The position numbers and the translations under genes were made by a program. A DNA stretch of 64,000 nucleotides from Eubacteriales bacterium (GTDB lineage: Bacteria; Bacillota; Clostridia; Peptostreptococcales; Anaerovoracaceae). The notes under the pieces were generated by a model, which saw only the letters and a list, made by a program, of their open reading frames with translations, did not search any database and was not told the DNA's origin. Below are positions 9,383 through 18,941 of the stretch, one piece after another. The DNA lies in the NCBI GenBank assembly GCA_028872475.1, contig JAQYMQ010000002.1:52306-116305 (forward strand), written 5' to 3'. How positions within the stretch are numbered: the first letter of the stretch is position 1; the number at the start of each line of letters is the position of its first letter.

Positions 9383-11983
9383 CTATTTTAATTCAAGCCA
9401 GTTTTTCCCTGTGCTAACTTCTGCAATTAAAGGCACTCTTAACTTAATAACACCTTCCATAGATTCCTTCAAAATCTTCTTAACTTCATCGAGTTCATCA
9501 AGTGTAGCCTCAATAATCAATTCGTCATGCACCTGCAAAATGAGTTTTGATTTCATACATTGTAATCTATTATATACTTCAACCATAGCTAGTTTAATAA
9601 TGTCTGCAGCGGTACCCTGAATTGGCGTATTCATTGCCAATCGCTCACCTACTTTTTTAACTATGTGATTACTTGAATTAATTTCATTGATGTATCGTCT
9701 TCTTGCAAACAGTGTTTCTACATAGCCATTCTCTTTACAAAACGCAATAGCGTTATCCATAAAAGCTTTTACTCCACTGTGTATCTTAAAATATTCTTCT
9801 ATATAACGTTTAGCTTCATAAACACCAATTTTTGCCTGCTCACTAAGTCCAAAAAAGCTCATACCATAAATAATTCCAAAGTTAATAGCCTTAGCCTTAG
9901 ATCTTTCCGTAACAGTTATATCATCTTCAGGAATATTTAGTATTCTCGCAGCTGTAGCCTTATGAATATCAGCTCCGTTATTAAAAGATTCAACAAATTC
10001 TTTATCTTCACTCATATGAGCTAAAACCCTTAATTCAATTTGAGAATAGTCAGCTCCAACTAATACATTATCTCCTTGTGCCGTAAACGCTCCTCTAATC
10101 TGTCTACCTATTTCTTCTCTAATAGGTATATTTTGCATATTTGGATTTGAACTTGAAATTCTACCTGTAGAAACAACCGTCTGATTAAAACTCGCGCGCA
10201 CCCTACCGTCATTATCAATTCTTTTTATCAGTCCATCAATATATGTACTCTGCAATTTAGTATATGTTCTATATTCCAAAATCTTATTAACTATAGGATT
10301 TTTATCAGCAATTTTTTCTAAAATATCAGCACTGGTTGAATAACCTGTCTTTGTTTTCTTACCGCCTTCTATCTTCATATTTTCAAATAAAACAACGCCC
10401 AACTGCTTTGGCGAATTAATATTAAATTCTTCTCCTGCAATCGTATATATTTCTTCTTTTAGAATGTCGATTTTTTCTATCAGCGTCTTTCCTATTTCTT
10501 CTAGATATTTAGTATCAATACCACATCCCAAAACTTCCATTGAAGCTAGAACATTAATCAGTGGTAATTCCATATTTTCTAGTAAATCAATCATCCCTAA
10601 GTCTTTAAGCTCTTGTTTTTGTATATCTCTAATAACTTTAATAGAAGCAAAAATTGTTTTTATATCTTCATCTATATTTTCATTTGATATATTAGTACCT
10701 AATCTTCGTAAAATAAGTTTTTCTAATTCATAATCTCTTTTATTTGCATCGATTAGATATTCTGCGATTTCAGTATCCCAAACTATATTCATATTGACAT
10801 TATATTCTTCTATCAATTTTTTAGATATTAATTTAAGATTATGACCCCATACAGAAATATTTTTTGTTTTTATTATTTCTGAAAGCAAATCCATAGAGTT
10901 TAATAAATAAATATTATTGTCAACTAATATATATATTTTTTCTTCTTTAAAAAAACTCTGCTGAAAATCATCGAGAAAACCAGCTTCATATATAGCTATA
11001 TTTTCAACATTGTCCAATATTTTAAAAATATCATCCTTAGCTAAATCAATAAAGTTAAGTTTATCAACTTCATTATTCAAAGTATTTTCTTCATCAGAAT
11101 CAACATTATCAAAGTCTATATCTTTCAAAAAAGATGTAAATTCTAATTTGCGATATATTTCTATCAATTTTTTATTATCTTTTTCTTTTTTAACAAAGTC
11201 AGCAACTTTTTCTTCAAGAGGTACTTCAAGATAAATCGTAGCTAATTCTTTACTATTAAATGCCGCTTCTCTATCTGCTAATAGCTTATTCTTCACACCT
11301 ACCGGTGTAATTTCATTTATATGTTCATATATTTGCTCAATCGTCGTATATTTTTGTATCAACTTTGTCGCAGTTACATCACCAACACCTGCAACGCCTG
11401 ATATATTATCAGATTTATCTCCACTCAAAGCCTTTAAATCTATTATATTTATTGGATTATACCCATATTCTTCTATAAATGCATTTTCATCATATAGATT
11501 AAAATTTGACACACCCTTTCTTGTAATCAAAACCTTTGTAGCTTGAGTAGCTAATTGTAATGCATCTTTATCACCAGTAATTATAATAATTTCAAAATCG
11601 TCTTCTTTCTCTGCCATTTTCGCAATTGTACCAATGATGTCATCTGCTTCAAAACCCGGCTTTTCTAAAATTTTAATATTCATAGCCGTCAAAACGTCCT
11701 TTAAAATAGGCATCTGCATAGCTAATTCATCAGGCATACCTTTTCTTGTACCCTTATAGTCCTCATATTTTTCATGTCTAAAGGTAGGAGCTTTAACATC
11801 AAAAGCTACAGCGATATGTGTATAAGCATAGTCTGTCTCAATCTTTTCAAGCATCTTAATAAAACCATATATACCATTCGTATATATACCGCTCTTTGTT
11901 GCCATTACATTATTTTTCAATGCATAAAAAGCTCTATTTACCAAGCTATTTCCATCAATAATTACAAGCCTGTTTTTCATCAT
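9383..11983 (-). CDS. polA: DNA polymerase I
   Basis: An 866-residue repair and Okazaki-fragment processing polymerase. Residues 1-290 are the 5'-nuclease (IDGNSLVNRAFYAL, FEADDIIGT, SGDKSDNI). The middle domain lacks the DEDD acidic residues of a working 3'-5' exonuclease, as in Bacillus Pol I. The polymerase domain has motif A (GADYSQIELRVLAHM), motif B (RSKAKAINFGIIYGMS) and motif C (QVHDELI). Two adjacent ATG codons follow GAGGAG; the second (11980) is better spaced at five bases and may be the real start. It is 59 bp downstream of topB and upstream of coaE, probably co-transcribed. Confidence 0.96.
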   Translation of the reverse strand: MMKNRLVIIDGNSLVNRAFYALKNNVMATKSGIYTNGIYGFIKMLEKIETDYAYTHIAVAFDVKAPTFRHEKYEDYKGTRKGMPDELAMQMPILKDVLTAMNIKILEKPGFEADDIIGTIAKMAEKEDDFEIIIITGDKDALQLATQATKVLITRKGVSNFNLYDENAFIEEYGYNPINIIDLKALSGDKSDNISGVAGVGDVTATKLIQKYTTIEQIYEHINEITPVGVKNKLLADREAAFNSKELATIYLEVPLEEKVADFVKKEKDNKKLIEIYRKLEFTSFLKDIDFDNVDSDEENTLNNEVDKLNFIDLAKDDIFKILDNVENIAIYEAGFLDDFQQSFFKEEKIYILVDNNIYLLNSMDLLSEIIKTKNISVWGHNLKLISKKLIEEYNVNMNIVWDTEIAEYLIDANKRDYELEKLILRRLGTNISNENIDEDIKTIFASIKVIRDIQKQELKDLGMIDLLENMELPLINVLASMEVLGCGIDTKYLEEIGKTLIEKIDILKEEIYTIAGEEFNINSPKQLGVVLFENMKIEGGKKTKTGYSTSADILEKIADKNPIVNKILEYRTYTKLQSTYIDGLIKRIDNDGRVRASFNQTVVSTGRISSSNPNMQNIPIREEIGRQIRGAFTAQGDNVLVGADYSQIELRVLAHMSEDKEFVESFNNGADIHKATAARILNIPEDDITVTERSKAKAINFGIIYGMSFFGLSEQAKIGVYEAKRYIEEYFKIHSGVKAFMDNAIAFCKENGYVETLFARRRYINEINSSNHIVKKVGERLAMNTPIQGTAADIIKLAMVEVYNRLQCMKSKLILQVHDELIIEATLDELDEVKKILKESMEGVIKLRVPLIAEVSTGKNWLELK

Positions 11984-12042
11984 TTCTCCTCACACTCTTT
12001 TAATATAAATATTATCTGTGTAAATTTTATAAATCAATTTTT

Positions 12043-14220
12043 TTAATTAATATATTCTATTCTCCATCTGTATCGTCCATTATCATCCTTTTCATAATGA
12101 AAGTATGCAGAAAAAAAATTGCCATTTTTTCCTTTTAGCCTTTTAAACCCTACTTTACCGTTTTTGAGCAAAATCTTAACCATGTCCTCGCTAACTTCTT
12201 TGCCTAAGGTATTGATATATTTATCATTCTTCCATATAGCAAATTTACACCCATTTTTCCAATTACTACAACCAAATGTCTTTGGCGTCTCAACTACAGG
12301 ATTTCCGCATTCTGGACAAACACCTATCATTATAGTCTCATCCTCTATTAAGATATTTCCTGCGAATTTATTATTAGTCTTTATTTCATCTACTGACTTA
12401 ACTACAAAATCTTTTATCAATTGCAAAAAGTCATCCTGGTTTACGATGCCTTTTTCAATATCAAATAACGTCTTTTCAAGTCTCCCTGTATACTCTAAAT
12501 CAAATAATTCATCTACAGGAAAAGTTTCAACCATCATCTTGCCCAAATCTGTTGTCAATAATTTCTTACCCTTAACTTCAATATATCCAACATCTTTAAG
12601 CTTTTTAATTGTTTCCCCTCTAGTCGCTGGTGTCCCAATGCTAAATCCACTAAGAATTGCTGACATCATCTCGTCAGACTCTTCTTCATCATCCTTAAAT
12701 GATTTACCACATGTCTCCATAACTTTTAACAAAGTTTTTTCAGTATGATAGCTAGGTGGTTTTTTCTTTATTTCATCTATCCTTATATCCTTGATATCAA
12801 GAATTTCATCAATATCTATATTCGGCAATAAAGTATCTTGTGTCTTTATATTCTCGGCAAGTCTATATCCTTCCTGAACTTGTACTTTTCCTTTAACTCT
12901 AAAATCACCATCTAAAATGAAACTATTATTTTCATCAATAACCTTAAGAATAATTTTCGTTTCTTCACTAATTGCATCTGGCAAGAACTGTGCATAAAAT
13001 CTGTTTAAAACAGCGTCATACACTATCTGTTCATCCTTTGATATATTTTTTGCCTTAATATATGTCGGAATAATAGCGCTATGAGATTCAACTTTACTGC
13101 TATCAAAAAGTCTCTTTTTCGTATGAAATATCATCTGATTTTCAAAAGGACTTCCATTCTTATGTACTTCAAAAACTCTTCTCGTTTTCTCAATTAAGCT
13201 TTCATCTAACACAACACTAGCCGTTCTAGGATATGTAATTATTTTTTTTTCATAAAGTGACTGTGCAACCTTAAGAACCTTATCAGCTGTAAATCCCTTA
13301 TATTTTCCTGTTATATATCCCTGTAAATTCGTTAAATTAAATAAATATGGAGCTTTTTCTGTCTTTCTATCGACAGCTTTATCAATAACTTTTAACCTTT
13401 TATTTTCCAGAGTAGGTAAAAATTTCTCCAAAAATTCCTTTTCTTCAAATCTATCTGTATTACTATCGTCTATACTTTCAGTATACACAGAATCAATGTC
13501 CAATTCGTCCTTATTTATTATTGCGGCTAACTTAAATGTAGAACTTTTTTCAAAAGCTTCTATTTCTTTCTCTCTATCGTATACGATCTTAAGAGTAGGC
13601 ATTAAAACTCTGCCAATATTAAGTAAATGTCTTCTACCAGTATTGTTGTGTTTTGTCGTAGCAACAGTAGTCAAATTGATTCCAATAAGCCAATCTGCTA
13701 TCTGTCTAGCAAATCCTGCATTACTCAAATTAGACATTTCTTCATTGCCAATCAAGCTCTGCAAGCCTTTCAGAACCTCATCTTTCGTCCACTCGTTAAT
13801 AAGTAACCTATATTGTTTTTTATCAATACCCAAATGTAATAAAATTTCGTCTGCTATTATCTGACCTTCCCTATCCCAGTCAGTTGCTGAAATAACACCA
13901 TGTACGTCTTCTCTTTGTATTAGTGAACTTATCAATTCCAATTGTTTTTTTGCTCCATCATCCACGACTTTTCTATTGTCATTTGATGGTTTTACCTTAT
14001 ATCTAAACTCATCTGGAATAAAAGGAAAATTTTCTAATCGCCAACTTGCTCTTTTTTCATCATAATCGACCACATCACAAAGAGATAGAAGATGACCAAA
14101 TACCCAAGTAATAATATATTCGTCACCTTCTAAATATCCATTTTTTCTGTTCTTTATATCTAATGCATCAGCAATATTCCTTGCTACTGATGGTTTTTCA
14201 GCTATTATTATTTTCTTCAT
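12043..14220 (-). CDS. topB: DNA topoisomerase III (type IA)
   Basis: A 725-residue type IA topoisomerase that decatenates and relaxes DNA through a 5'-phosphotyrosine. The TOPRIM domain starts at residue 1 (IIIAEKPSVARNIADAL) and contains DWDREG at 114-119. The catalytic tyrosine is in KIITYPRTAS near residue 330. A C-terminal zinc ribbon (CPECGN, then CSNW-CKFAIWK, about 640-670) suggests single-strand DNA binding. This length and finger are typical of the chromosomal or plasmid TopB of Firmicutes; topB genes also occur on conjugative elements, but no transfer genes are nearby and base composition matches the neighbours. Confidence 0.94.
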   Translation of the reverse strand: MKKIIIAEKPSVARNIADALDIKNRKNGYLEGDEYIITWVFGHLLSLCDVVDYDEKRASWRLENFPFIPDEFRYKVKPSNDNRKVVDDGAKKQLELISSLIQREDVHGVISATDWDREGQIIADEILLHLGIDKKQYRLLINEWTKDEVLKGLQSLIGNEEMSNLSNAGFARQIADWLIGINLTTVATTKHNNTGRRHLLNIGRVLMPTLKIVYDREKEIEAFEKSSTFKLAAIINKDELDIDSVYTESIDDSNTDRFEEKEFLEKFLPTLENKRLKVIDKAVDRKTEKAPYLFNLTNLQGYITGKYKGFTADKVLKVAQSLYEKKIITYPRTASVVLDESLIEKTRRVFEVHKNGSPFENQMIFHTKKRLFDSSKVESHSAIIPTYIKAKNISKDEQIVYDAVLNRFYAQFLPDAISEETKIILKVIDENNSFILDGDFRVKGKVQVQEGYRLAENIKTQDTLLPNIDIDEILDIKDIRIDEIKKKPPSYHTEKTLLKVMETCGKSFKDDEEESDEMMSAILSGFSIGTPATRGETIKKLKDVGYIEVKGKKLLTTDLGKMMVETFPVDELFDLEYTGRLEKTLFDIEKGIVNQDDFLQLIKDFVVKSVDEIKTNNKFAGNILIEDETIMIGVCPECGNPVVETPKTFGCSNWKNGCKFAIWKNDKYINTLGKEVSEDMVKILLKNGKVGFKRLKGKNGNFFSAYFHYEKDDNGRYRWRIEYIN

Positions 14221-14295
14221 TCAACCTTTCTAATATACATTGATTTTTATAAATATAAAAATCAAAAATCTATAGATATATTTATTTATAAACTA

Positions 14296-14589
14296 CTAAA
14301 CTCTCTGAAAACCAGCAGACTCTATAAGTTCTTCCGATTCATCCTTATTTAAATTCATTCGCAAACATAAATCAATAATTTTTCTTCTGGAAAAACGAAC
14401 TTCCTGTGCTGTAGATAATAAAATAAATTTATCAGCGCTCATCCTTAAATTTTTAAAACTTATTTCTCCCGCTAAAATCTTTCTATCGTAATGTTTAAAA
14501 AATACATTTTTAAACTTATAATCTACTTCCTCTATGGTTTCATCCACAAAAGTTGCTTCCAAGTGTTCTTTTAATTGCAATAAATCCAT
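14296..14589 (-). CDS. Small protein of unknown function with HTH-like C-terminus
   Basis: A 97-residue soluble protein preceded by a perfect AAGGAGG site five bases before ATG, so it is very likely translated. I do not recognise the family. The C-terminal 35 residues (FSRRKIIDLCLRMNLNK, then ESAGF) resemble the spacing of small helix-turn-helix or XRE-like proteins of Clostridia in which a short helix precedes an AGF/AGY end, but this is a weak similarity. No signal peptide, membrane segment or cysteine cluster. It is the first gene of the minus-strand topB-polA-coaE run and divergent from argR, so it may share the intergenic control region. Confidence 0.7.
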   Translation of the reverse strand: MDLLQLKEHLEATFVDETIEEVDYKFKNVFFKHYDRKILAGEISFKNLRMSADKFILLSTAQEVRFSRRKIIDLCLRMNLNKDESEELIESAGFQRV

Positions 14590-14698
14590 TTTATCCTCCT
14601 TAACAGTTCTCTTAATTTTATCACAATTAAATTTATATATTTATCTAAATAAAATAAAACTTTGAATAAATAATTTATTGTCCTTTTTATTTACTTAA

Positions 14699-14729
14699 TT
14701 GAAAATTAATTCATTCTAAGTGCTATAAT
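14699..14729 (+). promoter_or_regulatory. argR promoter with overlapping ARG-box-like operator
   Basis: TTGAAA at 14699-14704 and TATAAT at 14724-14729, spacer 19. The sequence TGAAAATTAATTCA at 14700-14713 matches the Firmicutes ARG box core (TGAAT-WWWW-ATTCA) at 13 of 14 positions, and a weaker second half-match (TGAATAAATAATTTA) starts at 14663. An operator overlapping the -35 of argR suggests autoregulation. Confidence 0.55.
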
Positions 14730-14765
14730 ATTCCTATAAATATATTTATTTTTTAGAGGTATACG

Positions 14766-15209
14766 ATGAAAAATTCAAGACAACAAAAATTATTAGAAAT
14801 TATTACAAGTAATGAAATTAATAAACAAGAAGACCTAATTAGATTATTAAACGAAAGTGGATTTAAGGCAACACAAGCCACAATTTCAAGAGATATTAAG
14901 GATCTGCAACTTGTAAAAACACTGTCAAATAGCGGCAAATATAGATATACTATGCCGATAAAAAGCGATGCCGACATTGAAGAAAGATATATTAAAATTC
15001 TAAGAGAAACTATACTAAGCGTTCAGTCTGCAGAAAACATTGTATTAATAAAGACATTAAGCGGATGTGGAAACGCCGCTGCTGAAGCTATCGACTCTAT
15101 CGGAATTGATCATACATTAGGGTCTATTGCCGGAGATAACACAATATTATTAATCGTTGAGTCAAAAGAATATTCCAACGAAGTTACTAAAAAAATAAAA
15201 AATATTTAG
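14766..15209 (+). CDS. argR: Arginine repressor
   Basis: A 147-residue DNA-binding regulator of arginine synthesis and catabolism. The N-terminal winged helix has the characteristic ATQATISRDIKDLQLVK (about residues 37-53). The C-terminal hexamerisation and arginine-binding domain has GCGNAAAEAID and GSIAGDNTILLI. Full length. An AGAGGT site precedes ATG. It is followed 33 bp later by recN on the same strand, the conserved argR-recN pair of Firmicutes; the nadK that often precedes this pair is instead at 51 kb. An ARG-box-like palindrome covers its own promoter. Confidence 0.96.
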   Translation: MKNSRQQKLLEIITSNEINKQEDLIRLLNESGFKATQATISRDIKDLQLVKTLSNSGKYRYTMPIKSDADIEERYIKILRETILSVQSAENIVLIKTLSGCGNAAAEAIDSIGIDHTLGSIAGDNTILLIVESKEYSNEVTKKIKNI

Positions 15210-15242
15210 CTTATAAGAAAGTAGGTATTTTACAAAAGCAAA

Positions 15243-16856
15243 ATGATTAAATATATCAATATTAAAAATTTTACAATTATCAAAGATGTATCAATTGATT
15301 TCTATCAAGGCTTAAATATTATGACTGGAGAATCTGGAAGCGGAAAATCTATAGTAATTGAAGCTATTAGTCTTATGCTCGGAAGTCGTGCTGATACTTC
15401 TTTTATTAGAACAGGACATGACAAAGCTCTTTTACAGATGGTTTGTGACTACGAAAATACTGACTATATTTTAACGCGTGAATTAAACACTTCAGGCAAA
15501 AATATCTGTAAAATTAATGACGAAATAGTTACACTATCTCATCTACAGGAATTTGCTACAAAGATAGCTGATATTCATGGACAATATGACAATCAGACGT
15601 TACTAAACGCCGATAAACATATTCAACTTGTAGATAAATACGACTTTTCTGTGATTTCTAAAGCAAAATCAGAAGTTCAAAATCTATTTAACAGATACGT
15701 TGCCATTGCAAAAAATATAAACGATCATAGAGAAATGAATAAGAAATTCCTTGAACGCAAAGAGTTTTTGGAATTCGAATTAAAAGAAATAAATGACGCA
15801 GATCTAAAAATATCTGAAGATAAAGATTTACAAGAACGACTTATTGAAGCAGAAAATATCGAAAAAGTACATAGCGCCTTTGAACATTCCTCATATATTG
15901 CTAACTTAGATGATGCCTCAGCTTTATCTCAAATATCTAGTATTCAACAAAATTTGAAAAATGTTGCTGGTATTTCAAGAGAAGCTAAAGACCTAGAGTT
16001 AGAATTTTCAGATATATACTACAGACTCCAAGAGACTATATCAAGGCTTAACAGAGTAACAGCGAAAGACACTATGGCTACAAATGATATTGAAATCATT
16101 AACGATAGACTGTCTGAAATTAATAGACTGAAAAGAAAATATGGAGAAACTATTGAACAAATCTTAGATTACCGAGATAAAATCAATACCCAATTAAACA
16201 AAATGTCTGATATAAACGATGATATAGATGAAATGCTTCTCGAAAAGAGTAGAATCGGAGAAATGCTTAAAGCAAGTACAGAATCTCTATCCACTTTAAG
16301 AAAAAGGAGTGCTTCTTCTCTAGAGGCTTCTATCCAAAAAGAATTAAATGATTTATTTGAATCTCAAGTGCAATTAAAAATTAATGTCAGTCAATTAAGC
16401 AAGTATACCGCTAACGGAATTGACAAGGTTGAATTTTTAATAAGTACAAATCCTGGTGAACCATTAAAACCACTAGTTAAAGTTGCTTCAGGTGGAGAAA
16501 TATCAAGAATAATGCTTGCATTTAAGTGCGTTATATGTGAGTTTGATCAAATGCCTTCTATGATATTTGATGAAATTGATACAGGCATAAGTGGTAAGAC
16601 GGCTGCAATTGTTGGCAATAAGCTACTTACGCTATCTAAGAAACACCAAATAATATCTATTACGCACCTACCACAGATAGCTGCTCTTGCAGATAATAAT
16701 TATAAAATAGTAAAAACAGTAAACGGTTTTACAACAACAATGAATATTTCTCTTCTTTCTGAAAAAGAAAAAATAGAAGAAGTTGCTAGGCTTTTAAGCG
16801 CTGGAGAAATAAGTGATGTAGCACTTGAAAACGCAAAACAGCTCATCAAAAACTAA
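15243..16856 (+). CDS. recN: DNA repair protein RecN
   Basis: A 537-residue SMC-like ATPase acting at DNA double-strand breaks. Walker A GESGSGKS at 29-36, a coiled-coil-rich middle (about 150-370), then the signature ASGGEISRIMLAFK near 418 and Walker B MIFDEIDTGISG near 440. Slightly shorter than the usual 550-570 residues because the coiled coil is compact. The ATG has only a weak ribosome-binding site (AAGTAGG lies 17 bases away), so translation may depend on argR upstream. A bidirectional terminator follows. Confidence 0.95.
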   Translation: MIKYINIKNFTIIKDVSIDFYQGLNIMTGESGSGKSIVIEAISLMLGSRADTSFIRTGHDKALLQMVCDYENTDYILTRELNTSGKNICKINDEIVTLSHLQEFATKIADIHGQYDNQTLLNADKHIQLVDKYDFSVISKAKSEVQNLFNRYVAIAKNINDHREMNKKFLERKEFLEFELKEINDADLKISEDKDLQERLIEAENIEKVHSAFEHSSYIANLDDASALSQISSIQQNLKNVAGISREAKDLELEFSDIYYRLQETISRLNRVTAKDTMATNDIEIINDRLSEINRLKRKYGETIEQILDYRDKINTQLNKMSDINDDIDEMLLEKSRIGEMLKASTESLSTLRKRSASSLEASIQKELNDLFESQVQLKINVSQLSKYTANGIDKVEFLISTNPGEPLKPLVKVASGGEISRIMLAFKCVICEFDQMPSMIFDEIDTGISGKTAAIVGNKLLTLSKKHQIISITHLPQIAALADNNYKIVKTVNGFTTTMNISLLSEKEKIEEVARLLSAGEISDVALENAKQLIKN

Positions 16857-16867
16857 TCATAATATAA

Positions 16868-16908
16868 AAATGCGGCAATGAATTATATATCATTACCGCA
16901 TTTATTTT
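16868..16908. terminator. Bidirectional intrinsic terminator between recN and the YerC-type gene
   Basis: A strong inverted repeat (AAATGCGG-AATGA / TCATT-CCGCATTT) flanked by A-rich sequence on the left and T-rich on the right, so it can end both the plus-strand recN transcript and the converging minus-strand transcript. Confidence 0.85.
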
Positions 16909-16938
16909 ATACATAAAATTATATCTATAAAAGAATAA

Positions 16939-17235
16939 TTATTTTAATTTTTCAATAATATTTTTGTATCCATCAGCACCATAATTTAAGGACTTATTAA
17001 CTCTACTTATTGTAGCAGTTGAAGCCTTAGTAATTTTTTCTATTTCATTATATGTCTTTCCCTCTTCAAGAAGCCTTGCCACTTCCCATCTTTGCGAAAG
17101 TGCCGTCAATTCATTAATAGTACAAATATCTTCAAAAAATCTATAACAATCTTCTAAATTCTCTAATTTTAATATGGCATCAAATAATAAATCCATATTT
17201 TTACTTTCTAATCTTGATTTGTAAGCCATATACAT
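16939..17235 (-). CDS. TrpR-like regulator, YerC/YecD family
   Basis: A 98-residue helix-turn-helix protein. LTALSQRWEVARLLEEGKTYN followed by ATISRVNKSLNYG gives the TrpR-type fold of the YerC/YecD family found across Firmicutes. The tryptophan-binding role of TrpR itself is not implied; the ligand and targets of YerC are not well established. It is 89 bp downstream of recJ on the same strand and ends before a bidirectional terminator, so it is probably the last gene of the run beginning with mgtE or the transketolase genes. Confidence 0.9.
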   Translation of the reverse strand: MYMAYKSRLESKNMDLLFDAILKLENLEDCYRFFEDICTINELTALSQRWEVARLLEEGKTYNEIEKITKASTATISRVNKSLNYGADGYKNIIEKLK

Positions 17236-17324
17236 TCCTCCATCATCATAAAGATTACACTATTTTAATAATTTTATACATTTAATACTATTACAAATGC
17301 ATTATATCACGTGATTAACAAATA

Positions 17325-18941
17325 TTACAGAATATCCTTCACCAACATTTGTATTTTCTTTTTGTTTCTCCAAGTATTTATGTTCAATATTCCTATAATA
17401 TCACTATTATAATTGTTTTTTAGTTTACTTTCATCACTTTGTTTAACATTAAAATACACAAATTCTAAACCGTCTTTTTTGTAATCATTATGTTGAAATC
17501 TAATATGTTTCTTTTCTTTGCCAATTTTTATAATATCTATATTATTATCTAGCGATACTTTAAATAACGGTTTTTCATTGCCTGCTCCATAGGGTTCAAG
17601 CAAATTCAAGCTTTCAACATCATCAACAGAAATATCATTCATAAATATCTCTAAATCAAAATTAGACATTACAGTGTCATCTACATTAGCCAAATTATCT
17701 AGTGCCTCAATATTCTCTCTCAAAATAGCTAGATTATTGCGACTTATCGTAAAACCACTTGCAGCTTTATGACCACCCATTTTTTCAAATAAGTGTGCAT
17801 ATTCATTAAATAAATTAAACAAATGTACGTCATCGGTTGCTCTTGAAGTCGCCTTCAAATTTTCATCATCAGGTGTCAGTAATGCAATCGGCTTATTTAC
17901 CATATCTTTTAACTGACTTGCTACAATTCCCGTTATCCCTTCATGAGCATTATCTAAAATGATAAATGGAAACTTATCATTAATATATTTCGACTGATAT
18001 TCTATATAAGCCTCATTCAAAAGGTCTGTCTGTATTGCTCTTCTCTCATTATTGAGTTCAATAATTTCATCAACCAAAATATTAGCTTCATCTTCACTAT
18101 TTGATAATAACAATCTAACGCCTAAAGTTGCCTCTTTCATCCTACCCGTAGCATTAAGATGTGGAGTAATTTTAAAAGATATATCTTCCGATTTTACATC
18201 ATTAATATCTAAACCTAACCTTTTTATCAAAACTTTAAGACCTATATGCTTAGTTTTCGCGAGTTGTCTCAATCCATATTTAACAATAGTTCTATTTTCA
18301 TCTGTAAGCGATACGATGTCACCAACAGTACCTATAGCCAAAATATCTAAAACATTGTTAATATTAGACTTATCTAAGCCTAGCTGTCTTTGTACAGCTT
18401 GAGCAAGTTTAAATGCAACACCACAGCCAGCTAGTTCCTTAAAAGGATAATTACAATTAGCCTGTTTAGGATTAATCACTATTGTATCTGGTATATTTTC
18501 GCCTGGAGTATGATGGTCGGTAATTATTACATCAATCCCATGATTTTTTATGTATTCTACTTCTTTTATTGATTGAATCCCACAATCCACCGTAATAATT
18601 AACTCAACATTATCACCAATTATCTTATCAATTGCTTTAGTATTTAATCCATAACCTTCTTTAAACCTTCTTGGAATATAATAAGTAATATTATCAGTTA
18701 AAGTACTTAACACATTCATCAAAATAGATATTGATGTAATACCGTCAGCATCGTAATCACCATATATACATATTCTTTTATTATTATTTATAGCGTCTAA
18801 AAGAAGACCCACTGCCTCTTTCATACCATGAAGAAGAAATGGATCATAAGTTTTTTGTGGTGTATCAGAAAGAAATTCTTCTATATCTTTTTCATCTACA
18901 ATATTTCTGCTGTCTAAAACTCTCTTTAATAGTTTATTCAA
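17325..18941 (-). CDS. recJ: Single-stranded-DNA exonuclease RecJ
   Basis: A 538-residue DHH-family 5'-3' single-strand DNA exonuclease used in recombination and mismatch repair. GDYDADGITS at residues 61-70, VDCGI near 118 and DHH at 142-144 provide the metal ligands; the DHHA1 motif GGHKAASGFTI is near 396, and a C-terminal OB-like domain follows. Shorter than the 750-residue Bacillus form because it lacks the extra C-terminal domain, a common form in Clostridia. Its start overlaps the end of ftsX by 8 bases, indicating one transcript. Confidence 0.95.
   Translation of the reverse strand: MNKLLKRVLDSRNIVDEKDIEEFLSDTPQKTYDPFLLHGMKEAVGLLLDAINNNKRICIYGDYDADGITSISILMNVLSTLTDNITYYIPRRFKEGYGLNTKAIDKIIGDNVELIITVDCGIQSIKEVEYIKNHGIDVIITDHHTPGENIPDTIVINPKQANCNYPFKELAGCGVAFKLAQAVQRQLGLDKSNINNVLDILAIGTVGDIVSLTDENRTIVKYGLRQLAKTKHIGLKVLIKRLGLDINDVKSEDISFKITPHLNATGRMKEATLGVRLLLSNSEDEANILVDEIIELNNERRAIQTDLLNEAYIEYQSKYINDKFPFIILDNAHEGITGIVASQLKDMVNKPIALLTPDDENLKATSRATDDVHLFNLFNEYAHLFEKMGGHKAASGFTISRNNLAILRENIEALDNLANVDDTVMSNFDLEIFMNDISVDDVESLNLLEPYGAGNEKPLFKVSLDNNIDIIKIGKEKKHIRFQHNDYKKDGLEFVYFNVKQSDESKLKNNYNSDIIGILNINTWRNKKKIQMLVKDIL

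Noticed and set aside
12043..14220. topB as part of a conjugative element
   Set aside because: Neighbours are polA, coaE and argR, composition is even, and there are no transfer genes.
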